Notes: generated from the letters alone by a model not told the origin. A stretch of 64,000 bases of DNA from Paracoccus xiamenensis (GCF_011308835.1 NZ_JAAOHY010000011.1:1-64000); one strand, 5' to 3'. Shown: positions 33,171-44,105, numbered from the stretch's first letter. Numbers and translations: made by a program.

Positions 33171-35557
33171 GCCGCCAGCCCGGCCTCGGCCATCATGCGC
33201 GCCGCCTCCTCGGCCATCAGGCGATCCTCGCCAAGGCCGGCGATTGGCACCTTTCCGACCTCCAGCAACAGGGGCGCGGCCAGCGGGGTCACATGGGGCG
33301 GCGTCGCGTGGACGATCAGCGGGCGGGCGGCCAGCATTTCCTCGATCCGGCCGAAATCGACAAGACCGCGCATCGCCTCGACTCGGGTCAGGCGCAGCAG
33401 CAGGTGCTCTGGGTCGTGGCGGCGCAGCGTGTCATAGATGATGTCGCTGGAAAAGGTCGCCTGCCGCCCGGATTTGCGCTGCCCGGGAAGATTGCGATGC
33501 AGCAGCCCCGCCACGGTAGCGACATTGCGAAAGCTGCGTTTCATGACCGCATTCTCAGCCAGCCAGTCCTCCAACCCGGCGTGCAGGCTTTCGGATGTCA
33601 GGAAGGGCGCAGGGTCGGTGACCGGATCCATCGACCAGATCAGCAGCGCGTAATCAGTGGCGACAAAACCCAAGGGGCCAAGGCCCGCCTCCTCCATCCG
33701 CCGGGTCAGCAGCAGGCCCAGCGTCTGGTTCGCATTGCGTCCCGCGAAGCTGTAGGCGCAGAAATAGTGCATCCCGGCGCGTTGAAAGCTTTCGCAGGTC
33801 AGCGTTCCGGGCTGTGGCAGAACCGAAATCTCGCGTTGCAATGCCAGCCAGTCGCGGGTCTCGCCCGGCAGCGACGCCCATTTGGCGGGATCGCCGATCA
33901 GATCCAGCACACGCGCCGAAAGCTGGGTCGAGGTCGCCAGCTTGGTGCCGCTGAACACAGCGATCTTGGGGCTACGGCTGGGTTTCGGCGTAACTTCGAC
34001 CACCATGTCGCGCAGCCGGTCATAGCGCACGGTCTGGCCGCCAATCAGGAAGGTATCACCAGCGGTCAGGGTGGCGGCGAAGCTTTCCTCGATTTCGCCC
34101 AAGGGGGCGCCGCCATGCCGGCGGCGGACCTTCAGCGTCTCGGTATCGGTAATGGTGCCGATATTCATGCGGATCATCCGCGCCGCGCGAGGATCGCGCA
34201 ATTGCCACAAGCCGCCGCGTTCAACCAACCGCTGCCAGCGATCATAGGCGCGCAGCGCATAGCCACCGGTGGCGACGAAATCCAGACAGTCGTCAAACTG
34301 CGCCCGGCTGAGCGCCCCGTAAGGGCCGGCGCTGCGAAATTCGGCGAACAGGGCGGCCGGATCGAATGGACCGGCGCAGGCAGTCAGCAGTATCTGCTGG
34401 CACAGCACGTCCAGCCCGCCCCACTTTGCCACCGGGCCGCGCCCCTCGCCGTCCAGATCGCCCGCCGCCACGGCCTGCAGGGCGGCGGTGCATTCGATCA
34501 CCTCGAAGCGGTTGGCCGGCACGATCCGGGCGCGCGATGGGGCGTTATAGCGGTGATTGGCCCGCCCGATCCGCTGCACCAGCCGCTTGACGTTCTTGGG
34601 TGCGCCGACCTGGATGACCAGATCCACATCGCCCCAGTCGATCCCCAGATCAAGGCTGCCGGTGGCCACCACCGCGCGCAATTCGCCCGCCGCCATCGCG
34701 GCCTCGACCCGTGTGCGGACCTCGCGCGACAGGCTGCCATGATGCAATCCGATGGGCAGGTTCCTGTCGTTCACGTCCCAGAGCGCCTGAAAGAACAATT
34801 CGGCCTGCGCGCGGGTGTTGATGAAGACCAGCGTCAGCCGGGCGACTTCGATTGCGGCCATCACGTCGCGGGCGGCATAGCGCCCGCCGCCCCCGGCCCA
34901 GGGCGGCGGCTGGGCGGTGTCCAGCATGGCGATGTCGGGCGCGGGACCGGGATCGGCCAGCACGATCCGCGCCCCGCCCAGATATTCGGCCAAAGCGCCC
35001 GGGTCCTCGACCGTGGCCGACAGCGCCGCGACCTGCAGCCCCGGCGCCAGATTGCGCAGCCGCGCCAGCCCCAGCATCAGCTGATCGCCGCGCTTGCTTT
35101 CGGCAAGAGCGTGGATCTCGTCGATGACCACCCGTTTCAGGTTGGCGAAGATGCGCGGCGCTTCCGGGTAGGAGAGCATCAGCGCCAGACTTTCCGGTGT
35201 GGTCAGCAGGATCTGCGGCGGATCGACCCGCTGGCGGGCACGGCGCGCGGCCCCGGTATCGCCAGTGCGGTCCTCGATCCGGATATCCAGCCCCAGATCC
35301 GCGACCGGCCGCGACAGGTTTCGGGCTATGTCATGGGTCAGCGCCTTGAGGGGCGAGACATAAACCGTGTGCATCCCCTGATGCGGACCTTCCATCAGAT
35401 CGGCCAGCGTTGGCAGAAACCCCGCCAGAGTCTTGCCGCCGCCCGTCGGCGCGATCAGCAGCGTATCATCTTGCGCCTTGAACAGTTCAAGCTGATGAGG
35501 ATGGGGTTCCCATCCCTGTCTGCCGAACCAGTCGATGATCCTTTCGGGAAGGCTCAT
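33167..35557 (-). CDS. Ligase-associated DEXH-box helicase (Lhr-like)
   Basis: The 796-residue SF2 helicase has Walker A APTGGGKTLAG, the DEIH box (VVIDEIHALAESKRGDQ), SALSATVEDP, and motif VI in QRIGRANHR. The C-terminal part is the Lhr-type WH and DUF4910-like region. It should unwind DNA during repair with the ligase encoded just upstream. Both its ends overlap its neighbours by four bases. Confidence 0.93.
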   Translation of the reverse strand: MSLPERIIDWFGRQGWEPHPHQLELFKAQDDTLLIAPTGGGKTLAGFLPTLADLMEGPHQGMHTVYVSPLKALTHDIARNLSRPVADLGLDIRIEDRTGDTGAARRARQRVDPPQILLTTPESLALMLSYPEAPRIFANLKRVVIDEIHALAESKRGDQLMLGLARLRNLAPGLQVAALSATVEDPGALAEYLGGARIVLADPGPAPDIAMLDTAQPPPWAGGGGRYAARDVMAAIEVARLTLVFINTRAQAELFFQALWDVNDRNLPIGLHHGSLSREVRTRVEAAMAAGELRAVVATGSLDLGIDWGDVDLVIQVGAPKNVKRLVQRIGRANHRYNAPSRARIVPANRFEVIECTAALQAVAAGDLDGEGRGPVAKWGGLDVLCQQILLTACAGPFDPAALFAEFRSAGPYGALSRAQFDDCLDFVATGGYALRAYDRWQRLVERGGLWQLRDPRAARMIRMNIGTITDTETLKVRRRHGGAPLGEIEESFAATLTAGDTFLIGGQTVRYDRLRDMVVEVTPKPSRSPKIAVFSGTKLATSTQLSARVLDLIGDPAKWASLPGETRDWLALQREISVLPQPGTLTCESFQRAGMHYFCAYSFAGRNANQTLGLLLTRRMEEAGLGPLGFVATDYALLIWSMDPVTDPAPFLTSESLHAGLEDWLAENAVMKRSFRNVATVAGLLHRNLPGQRKSGRQATFSSDIIYDTLRRHDPEHLLLRLTRVEAMRGLVDFGRIEEMLAARPLIVHATPPHVTPLAAPLLLEVGKVPIAGLGEDRLMAEEAARMMAEAGLAA

Positions 35558-37134
35558 GTCACCTCGGGCGGCAGCATGGCACGCAGGGTTTCGATCCGGT
35601 CGGCCTCGGCGGCAGGCTTGTCGTCGCGGATGCGACTGATGCGGGGAAAGCGCATGGCGACGCCCGATTTATGCCGCGCGGATCGGTTCAGCCCTTCGAA
35701 GGCGACCTCGACCACCTTGGTGGGTTTAACCGCGCGAACGGGGCCATAGCGGTCCACAGTGTTGTTGCGCACGAAGCGGTCGAGCGCCTTCAGTTCATCA
35801 TCCGTGAAGCCGAAATAGGCCTTTCCGACCGGCACCAGTTCTTCCCCGTCCCAGACCCCGAAGGTGAAATCCGAATAATAGCCAGAGCGTTTTCCGTGGC
35901 CACGTTGGGCATATAGCAACACCGCGTCGATCACCAAGGGATCTCGCTTCCATTTGAACCACGGGCCTTTCATTCGACCCGCCAGATAGGGGCTGTCGCG
36001 GCGCTTTATCATGACGCCTTCGATCACCGCATCTGGCGGATCGGCGCGAAGTGCGGCCAGATCGTCCCATGTACTGAATTCCAGAAGCGCCGAGGCGTCG
36101 ATCTGCGGATCGCCCAGCCCAGCGATCGCCAGTTCCAGCCGCGCCCGGCGACTGTCGAAGGGCAGCGCGCGCAGATCCTCGCCACCCCAAAGCAGCAGGT
36201 CATAGGCACGCAGTCCTGCCGGATGGCTTTCGAGCAGCTTCTTGGACACGGTCTTGCGGTTCAGGCGCTGCTGAAGCTCGCCAAACGTGCCGACCTGATC
36301 GCCGCGCCTGACCAGCAATTCGCCGTCGATCACCCCGTCGAAATCAAGCCGATCCAGCAAGTCGGGGAATGCGCCGCCAATATCCTCGCCCGTGCGGGAA
36401 TACAGCCGTCGCGTTCCCTGATCGGAGACCGCCTGAACACGGATACCGTCCCATTTCCATTCTGCGGCATAATCCGCGGGATTAAGCGCGCTCAGCGCAT
36501 CCAGATCCGTCGCCGTCGACAACATGACGGGCCGGAAGGGCGCAAGTGCGGCCGATTCCGGTTTGTCACCCCCTTCGGCCCAGGCGAACAGTTCCAAATA
36601 GGGCGGCTTCAGCCCGTGCCAGATCTCCTCAATCTCGGTTAAAGGCAGCTTGCCGTATTCCGCAAAGGCCGCCCGTGCCAACCGGGCCGAAACGCCAACC
36701 CGCATCCCCCCGGTCGCGAGCTTCAGATAGGCATAGCGTTCCGAGGCGTTCAGCGCGTCCAGCCGCGATGCGATCAGTGCGGGAAGGCCCGCCTTGCCGG
36801 TCTGTTGAAGCTCTTCCACCAGCTGCGGCAGGGGCAGATCCGTGTCGTTGGGCGGTGCGTCAGGCTCGGGCCAGATCAGCGCGATGGTTTCAGCCAGATC
36901 CCCCACGAAATCATAGCTGATCGCGAACAGTTCCGGGTCCACCCGTTCCGCCACCAACCCCCGCAGCAACGAGGCCGTGACGGCGCGCAGCTTCAGATCG
37001 CCGGTCAGCGCGGCAAGCGCCAGCCCGCGTTCAGGGTCCGGGACGGCAGTGAAATACTGCGCCAACAGCCGCAGCTTGCCATTGCGCTGCGGCGTGAAGG
37101 CCAGACGTTCCAGAAGGGCCGCGAAATCCTTCAT
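35554..37134 (-). CDS. ATP-dependent DNA ligase (repair type)
   Basis: The 526-residue ligase has the adenylated lysine motif EWKWDGIRVQ, preceded by an N-terminal DNA-binding domain. It is followed by nucleotidyltransferase motifs (RTGEDIGGAFPDLL, FDGVIDGELLV, EGVMIKRRDSPYLAG) and an OB fold. It seals nicks using ATP, unlike the replicative NAD-dependent LigA. It is the second gene of the four-gene repair operon. Confidence 0.94.
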   Translation of the reverse strand: MKDFAALLERLAFTPQRNGKLRLLAQYFTAVPDPERGLALAALTGDLKLRAVTASLLRGLVAERVDPELFAISYDFVGDLAETIALIWPEPDAPPNDTDLPLPQLVEELQQTGKAGLPALIASRLDALNASERYAYLKLATGGMRVGVSARLARAAFAEYGKLPLTEIEEIWHGLKPPYLELFAWAEGGDKPESAALAPFRPVMLSTATDLDALSALNPADYAAEWKWDGIRVQAVSDQGTRRLYSRTGEDIGGAFPDLLDRLDFDGVIDGELLVRRGDQVGTFGELQQRLNRKTVSKKLLESHPAGLRAYDLLLWGGEDLRALPFDSRRARLELAIAGLGDPQIDASALLEFSTWDDLAALRADPPDAVIEGVMIKRRDSPYLAGRMKGPWFKWKRDPLVIDAVLLYAQRGHGKRSGYYSDFTFGVWDGEELVPVGKAYFGFTDDELKALDRFVRNNTVDRYGPVRAVKPTKVVEVAFEGLNRSARHKSGVAMRFPRISRIRDDKPAAEADRIETLRAMLPPEVT

Positions 37135-38132
37135 TCGGCCTCATCCTCGTATCCGGCCAGATGCAGCGGGCGGGCTGCGCGGCCCTGCAATTCGCACCAG
37201 CGGATCACCGCGTCTTCGCGGCCATGCGTCACCCATGTCTCGGCCGGGTTCAGTTCTTCGATGGTGCGCGTCAAATCGGCCCAGTCGACATGGTCCGAGA
37301 TGATCAGCGGGAGCTCTACCCCGCGCTGTCGCGCGCGGGCGCGCACCGACATCCAGCCGCTTGCGAATGCCAGCACCGGGTCGGGGAAGCGCTGCGCCCA
37401 GGTCGCCTCGAACGCCGACGGTGGCGCAATGATGATATGGCCTGCGAAATCGGCCTTTTTCATGCAGTCATCGGTCGCGGGCCGCAAATCGCCAAGCGGT
37501 ATGCCTTGGGCAATGTGATAGTCGCAGATGCGTTGCAGCGCGCCGTGAATATAGATCGGCGCGTCCCAGCCAGCCTGCCGCAGCAGCATGATGACGCGCT
37601 GCGCCTTCCCCAGCGAATAGGCCCCGACGATATGCGCGCGCTCCGGGAATGCCGCGACGGATGCCAGCAGCTTCTGCGCCTCGGTCGCGGGGTCGGGATG
37701 ATGAAAGACCGGCAAACCGAATGTCGCCTCGGTCACGAAGATGTCGCAGGGAACCGGTTCCCATGGCGCGCAGGATGGGTTGGCCACGCGGGCATAATCG
37801 CCGGACACAGTGACGCGCTGACCGTCAGCCGCAACCGAAATCTGCGCCGATCCCAACACATGCCCTGCGGGGTGAAAGCTGACCGTCGCGTCACCGACCT
37901 GCATCACCCCGTCGGCAACCTGCCGCGCCCCTGCAAAGTCATCTCCATAGCGGATCGCCATCAGGTCAAGTGTCTGCCGGGTGGCCAGCACCGCCTTGTG
38001 ACCCGCGCGGGCGTGGTCTGCATGGGCATGGGTAATAAGCGCGCGATCCACCGGCCGCATGGGATCGATGAAAAAACCGCCCGAGGGGCAGTAAAGTCCC
38101 TCGGGTCGGGTGACCAGCGGCAAGCGCGCCAT
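37131..38132 (-). CDS. Ligase-associated exonuclease (metallo-beta-lactamase/beta-CASP-like)
   Basis: The 333-residue protein has the HAHADH metal motif (LITHAHADHARAGH), then FHPAGHVLGSAQ, VSGDYAR and a late ISDHVDW/THGRED pair, as in SNM1-like nucleases. It opens the repair operon, and its stop overlaps the ligase start. Confidence 0.92.
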   Translation of the reverse strand: MARLPLVTRPEGLYCPSGGFFIDPMRPVDRALITHAHADHARAGHKAVLATRQTLDLMAIRYGDDFAGARQVADGVMQVGDATVSFHPAGHVLGSAQISVAADGQRVTVSGDYARVANPSCAPWEPVPCDIFVTEATFGLPVFHHPDPATEAQKLLASVAAFPERAHIVGAYSLGKAQRVIMLLRQAGWDAPIYIHGALQRICDYHIAQGIPLGDLRPATDDCMKKADFAGHIIIAPPSAFEATWAQRFPDPVLAFASGWMSVRARARQRGVELPLIISDHVDWADLTRTIEELNPAETWVTHGREDAVIRWCELQGRAARPLHLAGYEDEAE

Positions 38133-38606
38133 TCAGGCCAGCGTGATGGTGCCATGCTGACCAAGATCGGGCTTTTCGTCCGTGATCTTGGCCTTGGCGA
38201 TCTGATAGAGGAAGCCGATCGCGCCACCTTCGGTCACCCAGACCTCGGCGCTTTTGGGCGCATAGCGCACCAGTTGCAGGTCGGGATCGGCCTTGCCGTC
38301 CTCGAACCAGCTGGAGGCGATGACGCCCCACACCTCGTCCAGTTTCGCGGCATCGTCGGACAGGGTCAGAGTGCCGGTGATGTCCGCATAAAGCCCCTTG
38401 CCGTCGCTGCAGACCAGATAAGTCGCATCGGCACCCTGCGCCGCAGCATCAGCCATGGGCGTGCCTTTGGCCGTGATGAACCAAAGGTTCGGGTCACCCT
38501 CGATTATGCTGTGCGACATGGGCAGGAAACGGTCGCCCGCCTGCAGCATGCCGGTATTGATTTTCTTCAGTCGGTCCTGGAATTCGGTCTTGAGGTCGTC
38601 AGCCAT
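38133..38606 (-). CDS. Pyridoxamine 5'-phosphate oxidase-like flavin-binding protein
   Basis: ATG 38606 with GAGGAG upstream gives 157 residues. It has a split-barrel flavin fold of the general-stress-protein-26 type (GDPNLWFITAKGTPMADAAA, then LTLSDDAAKLDEVWGVIASS WFEDGK in two segments). Such proteins bind FMN or related cofactors, and the reaction is not known. It ends directly before the repair operon and may be co-transcribed with it. Confidence 0.85.
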   Translation of the reverse strand: MADDLKTEFQDRLKKINTGMLQAGDRFLPMSHSIIEGDPNLWFITAKGTPMADAAAQGADATYLVCSDGKGLYADITGTLTLSDDAAKLDEVWGVIASSWFEDGKADPDLQLVRYAPKSAEVWVTEGGAIGFLYQIAKAKITDEKPDLGQHGTITLA

Positions 38607-38663
38607 GGTTGCTCTCCTCGGTTGCTGAGGGAACAACAATGTGTCGCACGACCCGGTTCCCGG

Positions 38664-39446
<783 letters not shown>

Positions 39447-39452
39447 GATCCC

Positions 39453-40895
39453 TCAGCGGTGTTCGCGGCTCAGCCGGCGTTCGAGATACATCGAATAGCG
39501 CGACATCGAGAAGCAGATGACGAAGAAGATGGTGCCGGTGAAGATGAACGGCTCCCAATAGATGCCTTTCCAGGCGAATTCCGAACGCACCACGTCGGAA
39601 ATCCCTTTCAGCGGGTCATAAAGGTTGATCAGCCCGACAAGCGTGGTGTCCTTGAAGACCCCGATGAAGGTGCCGACGATGCCCGGGATCGAGATCTTCA
39701 GCGCCTGCGGCAGGATAATCAGCCGCTGCGCCTGCCAGTAATTGAGGCCCAGCGAATCGGCGGCCTCGTACTGGCCCCTTGGCAGCGCGGCCAGACCGCC
39801 CCGGATTACCTCGGCCATATAGGCGGCGGCGAACAGGGTGACCATGATGATGACGCGCAGGATCAGGTCGAAATTCGTGCCCGGCGGCAGGAAGTATTTC
39901 AGCAGCACCAGCGCCACGAACAGCAGCGTGATCAGCGGCACGCCGCGGATGAACTCGATAAAGACCACGGCAAGGCTGTAGATGATGAACATGTTCGACT
40001 GCCGCGCCAGTGCCAGAAGGATCCCCAGCGGCAACGACAACGCGATGGCGGATACACCGATCACCACGGACAAAAGGAACCCCCCGAAGACCGAGGACTG
40101 GATCGCGGGCAGGCTCAGCGGCAGGATCTGCGTGACAAGACCGGCGACCGGTGCGGCACGGAAGACCCACCACAGCACTGTCACCACGATCCCCGTCGCG
40201 GCAGACATCCCGCGCGGCACCAGCGCCGAGACGCCATAGCCGACCGCAAAGCCCATCAGCAGCATGAACGGATACCACGGGCTGCCGCCCCACAGCAGCC
40301 AGACCGCCAGCACGGGATAAAACACCGTCACGATCAGCAGCCGCCCCGGCGCATATTCGGCCAGCAGCAAGGCCGCCGCGAACAGCAGCCAGACCAGAAC
40401 AACGCTCCAGTCAGGCGATGCAGTCACCGCCAGCAACACCATGCACAACAGCCCCGCCCCGGCCAGCACCCAGCGGCGGATGCTGGCATTGACCGAAAAC
40501 AGCACTGGCGCGATTGCCACGAACAGCAGGCCCATGGTCAGGATCGGCCGCCAATATTCAGCGCGCGGATAGAAGCCGAAGATATACTGGTGCCAGCGCA
40601 CCCGGATGACCGCAAAGCAGGCTCCGTTTGCGCCGTCGCCCCATTTCTCGGCGATGATCTGGCGGCATTCGGCAAGGCTGTTCGCATTCCAGACCGAATG
40701 GGCGAACCACGGCCAGAAATGGCTGACCAGCGACCAGATGATCGCCAGCCCCAGCAGCGTCAGCAAGCTGTTGAACCAGCCCGAGAACAGGTTGTCGCGC
40801 AGCCAGCTGATCGCGCCTTCCTGTCGGTGCGGCGGCGCGGCGGCAGGCAGCATGTCGCTGCGGACATAAGCGGGCGAGAGGGTTTGCGTGCTCAT
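39453..40895 (-). CDS. aapM: General L-amino acid ABC transporter permease AapM
   Basis: The 480-residue membrane protein has several helices and the HisMQ-type EAA loop near the C-terminus (GQYEAADSLGLNYWQAQRLI). It is longer than typical permeases, as AapM proteins are, because of extra N-terminal helices. It forms the channel with AapQ. Confidence 0.94.
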   Translation of the reverse strand: MSTQTLSPAYVRSDMLPAAAPPHRQEGAISWLRDNLFSGWFNSLLTLLGLAIIWSLVSHFWPWFAHSVWNANSLAECRQIIAEKWGDGANGACFAVIRVRWHQYIFGFYPRAEYWRPILTMGLLFVAIAPVLFSVNASIRRWVLAGAGLLCMVLLAVTASPDWSVVLVWLLFAAALLLAEYAPGRLLIVTVFYPVLAVWLLWGGSPWYPFMLLMGFAVGYGVSALVPRGMSAATGIVVTVLWWVFRAAPVAGLVTQILPLSLPAIQSSVFGGFLLSVVIGVSAIALSLPLGILLALARQSNMFIIYSLAVVFIEFIRGVPLITLLFVALVLLKYFLPPGTNFDLILRVIIMVTLFAAAYMAEVIRGGLAALPRGQYEAADSLGLNYWQAQRLIILPQALKISIPGIVGTFIGVFKDTTLVGLINLYDPLKGISDVVRSEFAWKGIYWEPFIFTGTIFFVICFSMSRYSMYLERRLSREHR

Positions 40896-40896
40896 C

Positions 40897-42150
40897 CTAC
40901 CGCTCCTTCAGCTTGACGCGGTTGTTGTAGATGTTCATCACCGCCGACACGCTGAGGCTGATGGACAGATAGATCGCCATCATCAGCAGGATGCCCTCCA
41001 TCTCTCGTCCGGTCTGGTTGACCGTGGTGCCCCCCAGCGTGCCGCGCAGGTCCATGTACCCCACCGCCACCGCCAGCGAGCTGTTCTTGATGAGGTTCAG
41101 GTATTGCGAGATCAGCGGGGGGATGATGACCCGCAGCGCCTGCGGCAGGATTACCAGGTTCATCGTCCAGCCGGGGGAAAGGCCAAGCGCATAGGCGGCC
41201 TCGGTCTGGCCCTTGCTGATGGCAAGAATGCCGGCGCGGACGATCTCGGCGATGAATGCCCCGGTATACAGCGACAGCGCCAACCATAGCGCCACCAGCG
41301 AGTTGTCGACATTGATCCCGCCCTTGAAGTTGAACCCGGCAAGTTCGGGCACTTCCAGATGCAGTCCGAAGATCAGCCAGATCGCGATGGGCGGCACCGC
41401 GAACAGCGCCAGGTTGATCCACCAGGTCGTGGGCCTGCGGCCGGTGCTGTTCTGGATGCGTTGCGCACGCGCATTGACCCAGCGCCGCAGGACAATGGCC
41501 GCGATAAAGAAGACGATGCCCATGATTGCAAGCCACGGGATCTCGATCCGGCCGATGGCCAGCACGCCGGGCGAATGTTCCGCGATGACCGAGGGGATGG
41601 CGGTATAGCGATTGGTCGGGGCGAACAGCCCAAGGAACATTTCGCGCGCATTCTCGCCGCGATATTCGCGCGGGCCGGGGGTGATTTCGGTGAAGGCGGC
41701 ATAGATGATCAGGATCCACAGCAGCAGCGGGATATTGCGGAAGATCTCGACATAGACGGTCATGATCCGGGCGATCAGCCAGTTGTTCGACAGCCGCAGC
41801 ACCCCCGCGACAACCCCCAGAACGGTCGCGGCGATGCAGCCCAGAAGCGAGACGTAAAGCGTGTTCAGCAGCCCCACCATGGCGGCGCGCAGATGGGTGT
41901 CGTCGCTGTCATAGGGGATCAGCTGCTGCGGGATGTCATAGCCCGCGCGGTTGAACAGAAAGCTGAAATTGATGTCCTTGCCCAGCCGCGCAAGGTTCAG
42001 GACCGTGTTATGCACGATCCACGACACCAGCAGCATCAGCAGGATGAACACCACCACCTGAATGGTAAGCGAGCGGTACTGCCGATCATAAATCAGCATG
42101 CTCAGCCGGAAGGGCGGCGCGGGCGGGCCGGCCGGGGCGCTTTCGGTCAT
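40897..42150 (-). CDS. aapQ: General L-amino acid ABC transporter permease AapQ
   Basis: The 417-residue permease carries the EAA-type loop (GQTEAAYALGLSPGWTMNLV) and about eight predicted helices, with a large insertion between the first helices as in AapQ. It ends one base before aapM begins. Confidence 0.94.
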   Translation of the reverse strand: MTESAPAGPPAPPFRLSMLIYDRQYRSLTIQVVVFILLMLLVSWIVHNTVLNLARLGKDINFSFLFNRAGYDIPQQLIPYDSDDTHLRAAMVGLLNTLYVSLLGCIAATVLGVVAGVLRLSNNWLIARIMTVYVEIFRNIPLLLWILIIYAAFTEITPGPREYRGENAREMFLGLFAPTNRYTAIPSVIAEHSPGVLAIGRIEIPWLAIMGIVFFIAAIVLRRWVNARAQRIQNSTGRRPTTWWINLALFAVPPIAIWLIFGLHLEVPELAGFNFKGGINVDNSLVALWLALSLYTGAFIAEIVRAGILAISKGQTEAAYALGLSPGWTMNLVILPQALRVIIPPLISQYLNLIKNSSLAVAVGYMDLRGTLGGTTVNQTGREMEGILLMMAIYLSISLSVSAVMNIYNNRVKLKER

Positions 42151-42206
42151 TCAAATCTCCCTGTAATCCGGCGCAGGATTGGTCCCGTCTTGTCCCGGAA
42201 TGCGAA

Positions 42207-42229
42207 ACGCGCGGAACGGGTCCGCGCGT
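42207..42229 (-). promoter_or_regulatory. Intergenic hairpin between aapJ and aapQ
   Basis: A perfect 9-bp stem (42207-42215 with 42221-42229) around a 5-base loop, with only a short T run on the transcribed strand. It probably protects the aapJ mRNA end or causes partial termination, allowing excess binding protein over permeases. Confidence 0.55.
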
Positions 42230-42247
42230 CGCTTGTCATGTGGCCGA

Positions 42248-43273
42248 TCAGCGGAACGGCATGGCGTACATCAGTCCGCCCTGGGTCCATTGCGCGTTCA
42301 GCCCGCGCGCCAGCCCGATCGGGGTCTGTTCGCCGATGGTGGCGGCGAAGATCTCGCCATAGTTGCCGCTGGCCATGATGGCGCGCTTGGCCCAGTCGGC
42401 GTCCAGCCCCATCATCTGGCCCAGATTGTCGGTGCTGCCCAACAGACGCTGCACTTCCGGGTTCTGCGACGACTTCGACAGTTCCTCCAGATTGGCCGAG
42501 GTGACGCCGTACTCCTCGGCCGCGATCAGCGCGTAAAGCGTCCAGCGGACGATATCGGCCCAGTTGTTGTCGCCATGGCGTACCGCCGGCCCCAGCGGTT
42601 CTTTCGAGATGATCTCGGGCAGGATCACGTGATCGGCCGGGTTGGCAAAGGCCGCGCGTGTCGCCGCCAGACCCGAGGCGTCGGTCGTATAGGCATCACA
42701 GGCGCCGGCCAGGTATTGCTGCTCACCCTCGGCATTGCTGTCGATATTGACTGGCTGATAGGCCATGTTGTTGGCCTTGAAATAATCGGCCAGGTTCAAC
42801 TCGGTCGTGGTGCCGGTCTGGATGCAGATCGTGGCCCCGTCCAGTTCCTTGGCCGAACTGACGCCCAGCGATTTCGGCACCAGGAAGCCCTGACCGTCGT
42901 AATAGTTCACACCGATGAAATCGAGCTTGAGGTCGGTATCGCGCGAGAAGGTCCAGGTCGAGTTGCGCGGCAGCACGTCCACCTCGCCCGAGGCGAGACC
43001 GGTAAAGCGGGTCTGCCCGGTCAGCGGAATGTATTTGACCTTGCTGGCATCGCCCAGCACCGCGGCGGCAACGGCCTTGCAGACGGCGACGTCAAAGCCG
43101 CTCCAATTGCCATTCGCATCGGGCGAGGCGAATCCCACCAGACCCGGATTGACGCCACACAGCAATTCGCCGCGCGCCTTGACCTGCGCCAGCGTATCGC
43201 CTTCGGCAGCAAATCCAGCACCGGCCATCAGCGCAGTAGCTGCAGCCGCGCCGAGAAACACGGTAGTTTTCAT
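42248..43273 (-). CDS. aapJ: General L-amino acid-binding periplasmic protein
   Basis: The 341-residue protein has a signal peptide ending AGAGFAAEG and the periplasmic binding fold (GVNPGLVGFASPDANGNWSG, FDVAVCKAVAAAVLGD). It captures amino acids such as glutamate for AapQMP. It is the first gene of the operon, and its promoter must lie in the 121-base gap to the ATP12 gene. Confidence 0.95.
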   Translation of the reverse strand: MKTTVFLGAAAATALMAGAGFAAEGDTLAQVKARGELLCGVNPGLVGFASPDANGNWSGFDVAVCKAVAAAVLGDASKVKYIPLTGQTRFTGLASGEVDVLPRNSTWTFSRDTDLKLDFIGVNYYDGQGFLVPKSLGVSSAKELDGATICIQTGTTTELNLADYFKANNMAYQPVNIDSNAEGEQQYLAGACDAYTTDASGLAATRAAFANPADHVILPEIISKEPLGPAVRHGDNNWADIVRWTLYALIAAEEYGVTSANLEELSKSSQNPEVQRLLGSTDNLGQMMGLDADWAKRAIMASGNYGEIFAATIGEQTPIGLARGLNAQWTQGGLMYAMPFR

Positions 43274-43394
43274 GAGCTTCCCTTCCCGTTGGGGCGGCCG
43301 CGCCGCCTGTCGTTTTAGCCGGGCATGGAGAACCCGATAGGCGGTATTGTGCCGATCAGTCGCGAGGCGTCAAGCGCGGCGTCGCCCCAACCGT

Positions 43395-44105
43395 TCACGA
43401 CTTGAGAAGTGACAGCAACCTTTCGGCATTGCGCATGGCCGTCAGCCGGCCCTCGGCGGCTGTATCTGCCTCTGCGTCGCGGCCCCAGCGTTCGGCCTGA
43501 AACTCCTCATCGATACGGGCGGCGGCATGGGCCTCGTCCGCCGTCAGTCGGCCATCCAGCACCGCCAACCCGAGGATGAGCGAGCCGGGCAATGTCACCA
43601 GATCGTGCAGCGCGGTCAATTCATAGGCATCCAGTTCACCGATCCGCGCCCGCAGCCGCGCCAGCGCGTCCGCGTCCTGCGCCACCGGCATAAGCCCTTC
43701 CGTGACCGCAAGCGGCGCGCCGTAATGGTCGCCCGCCCAGTCCAGCAGTGGATTCCAACCTTCGGCCTGACGCCTGGTCAGATCCGCAGGTTCGGTGGCG
43801 CGATAGCTCAGCAGATCGGTGCCGCCGTAAGCGCCCAGCATGTCGGCCACGGCATCGAATTGCGGCGCCACCTTCTCGATCGCCGAATTGGCGGCGCGGG
43901 TCAGCGGCATCGCGAGGGGGGCAATCACCTCGGGCTGGGCATCCCATTCCGCCGCAACCGCATCCGCCAATGCGCGCGTGGGCAGGATCAGCGGATGCTT
44001 GCCCGGTGTCATCACCGGCTTGCCGTCCAGGGTGACGCGAAAACCGCCCTCGGCCGGTTCGACCTCGGCGCTTTTCCAAAACCGGCGTGCTTTCCATTCG
44101 CTCAT
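43395..44105 (-). CDS. ATP12-family F1-ATPase assembly chaperone
   Basis: ATG 44105 overlaps the stop of the HAD gene, giving 236 residues. Typical ATP12 segments are present (RFWKSAEVEPAEGGFRVTLD, KPVMTPGKHPLILPT, AEWDAQPEVI, DLLSYRATEP, HDLVTLPGSLILGLAV). In mitochondria and alphaproteobacteria the protein binds the F1 alpha subunit during assembly. Confidence 0.92.
   Translation of the reverse strand: MSEWKARRFWKSAEVEPAEGGFRVTLDGKPVMTPGKHPLILPTRALADAVAAEWDAQPEVIAPLAMPLTRAANSAIEKVAPQFDAVADMLGAYGGTDLLSYRATEPADLTRRQAEGWNPLLDWAGDHYGAPLAVTEGLMPVAQDADALARLRARIGELDAYELTALHDLVTLPGSLILGLAVLDGRLTADEAHAAARIDEEFQAERWGRDAEADTAAEGRLTAMRNAERLLSLLKS

Noticed and set aside
32603-35749. A 1048-codon open frame on the plus strand
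   Set aside because: It lies antisense to the helicase and pdeM genes, whose motifs are clear. The frame is open only because of high GC codon bias, and its product is low-complexity, rich in Arg, Gln and His.
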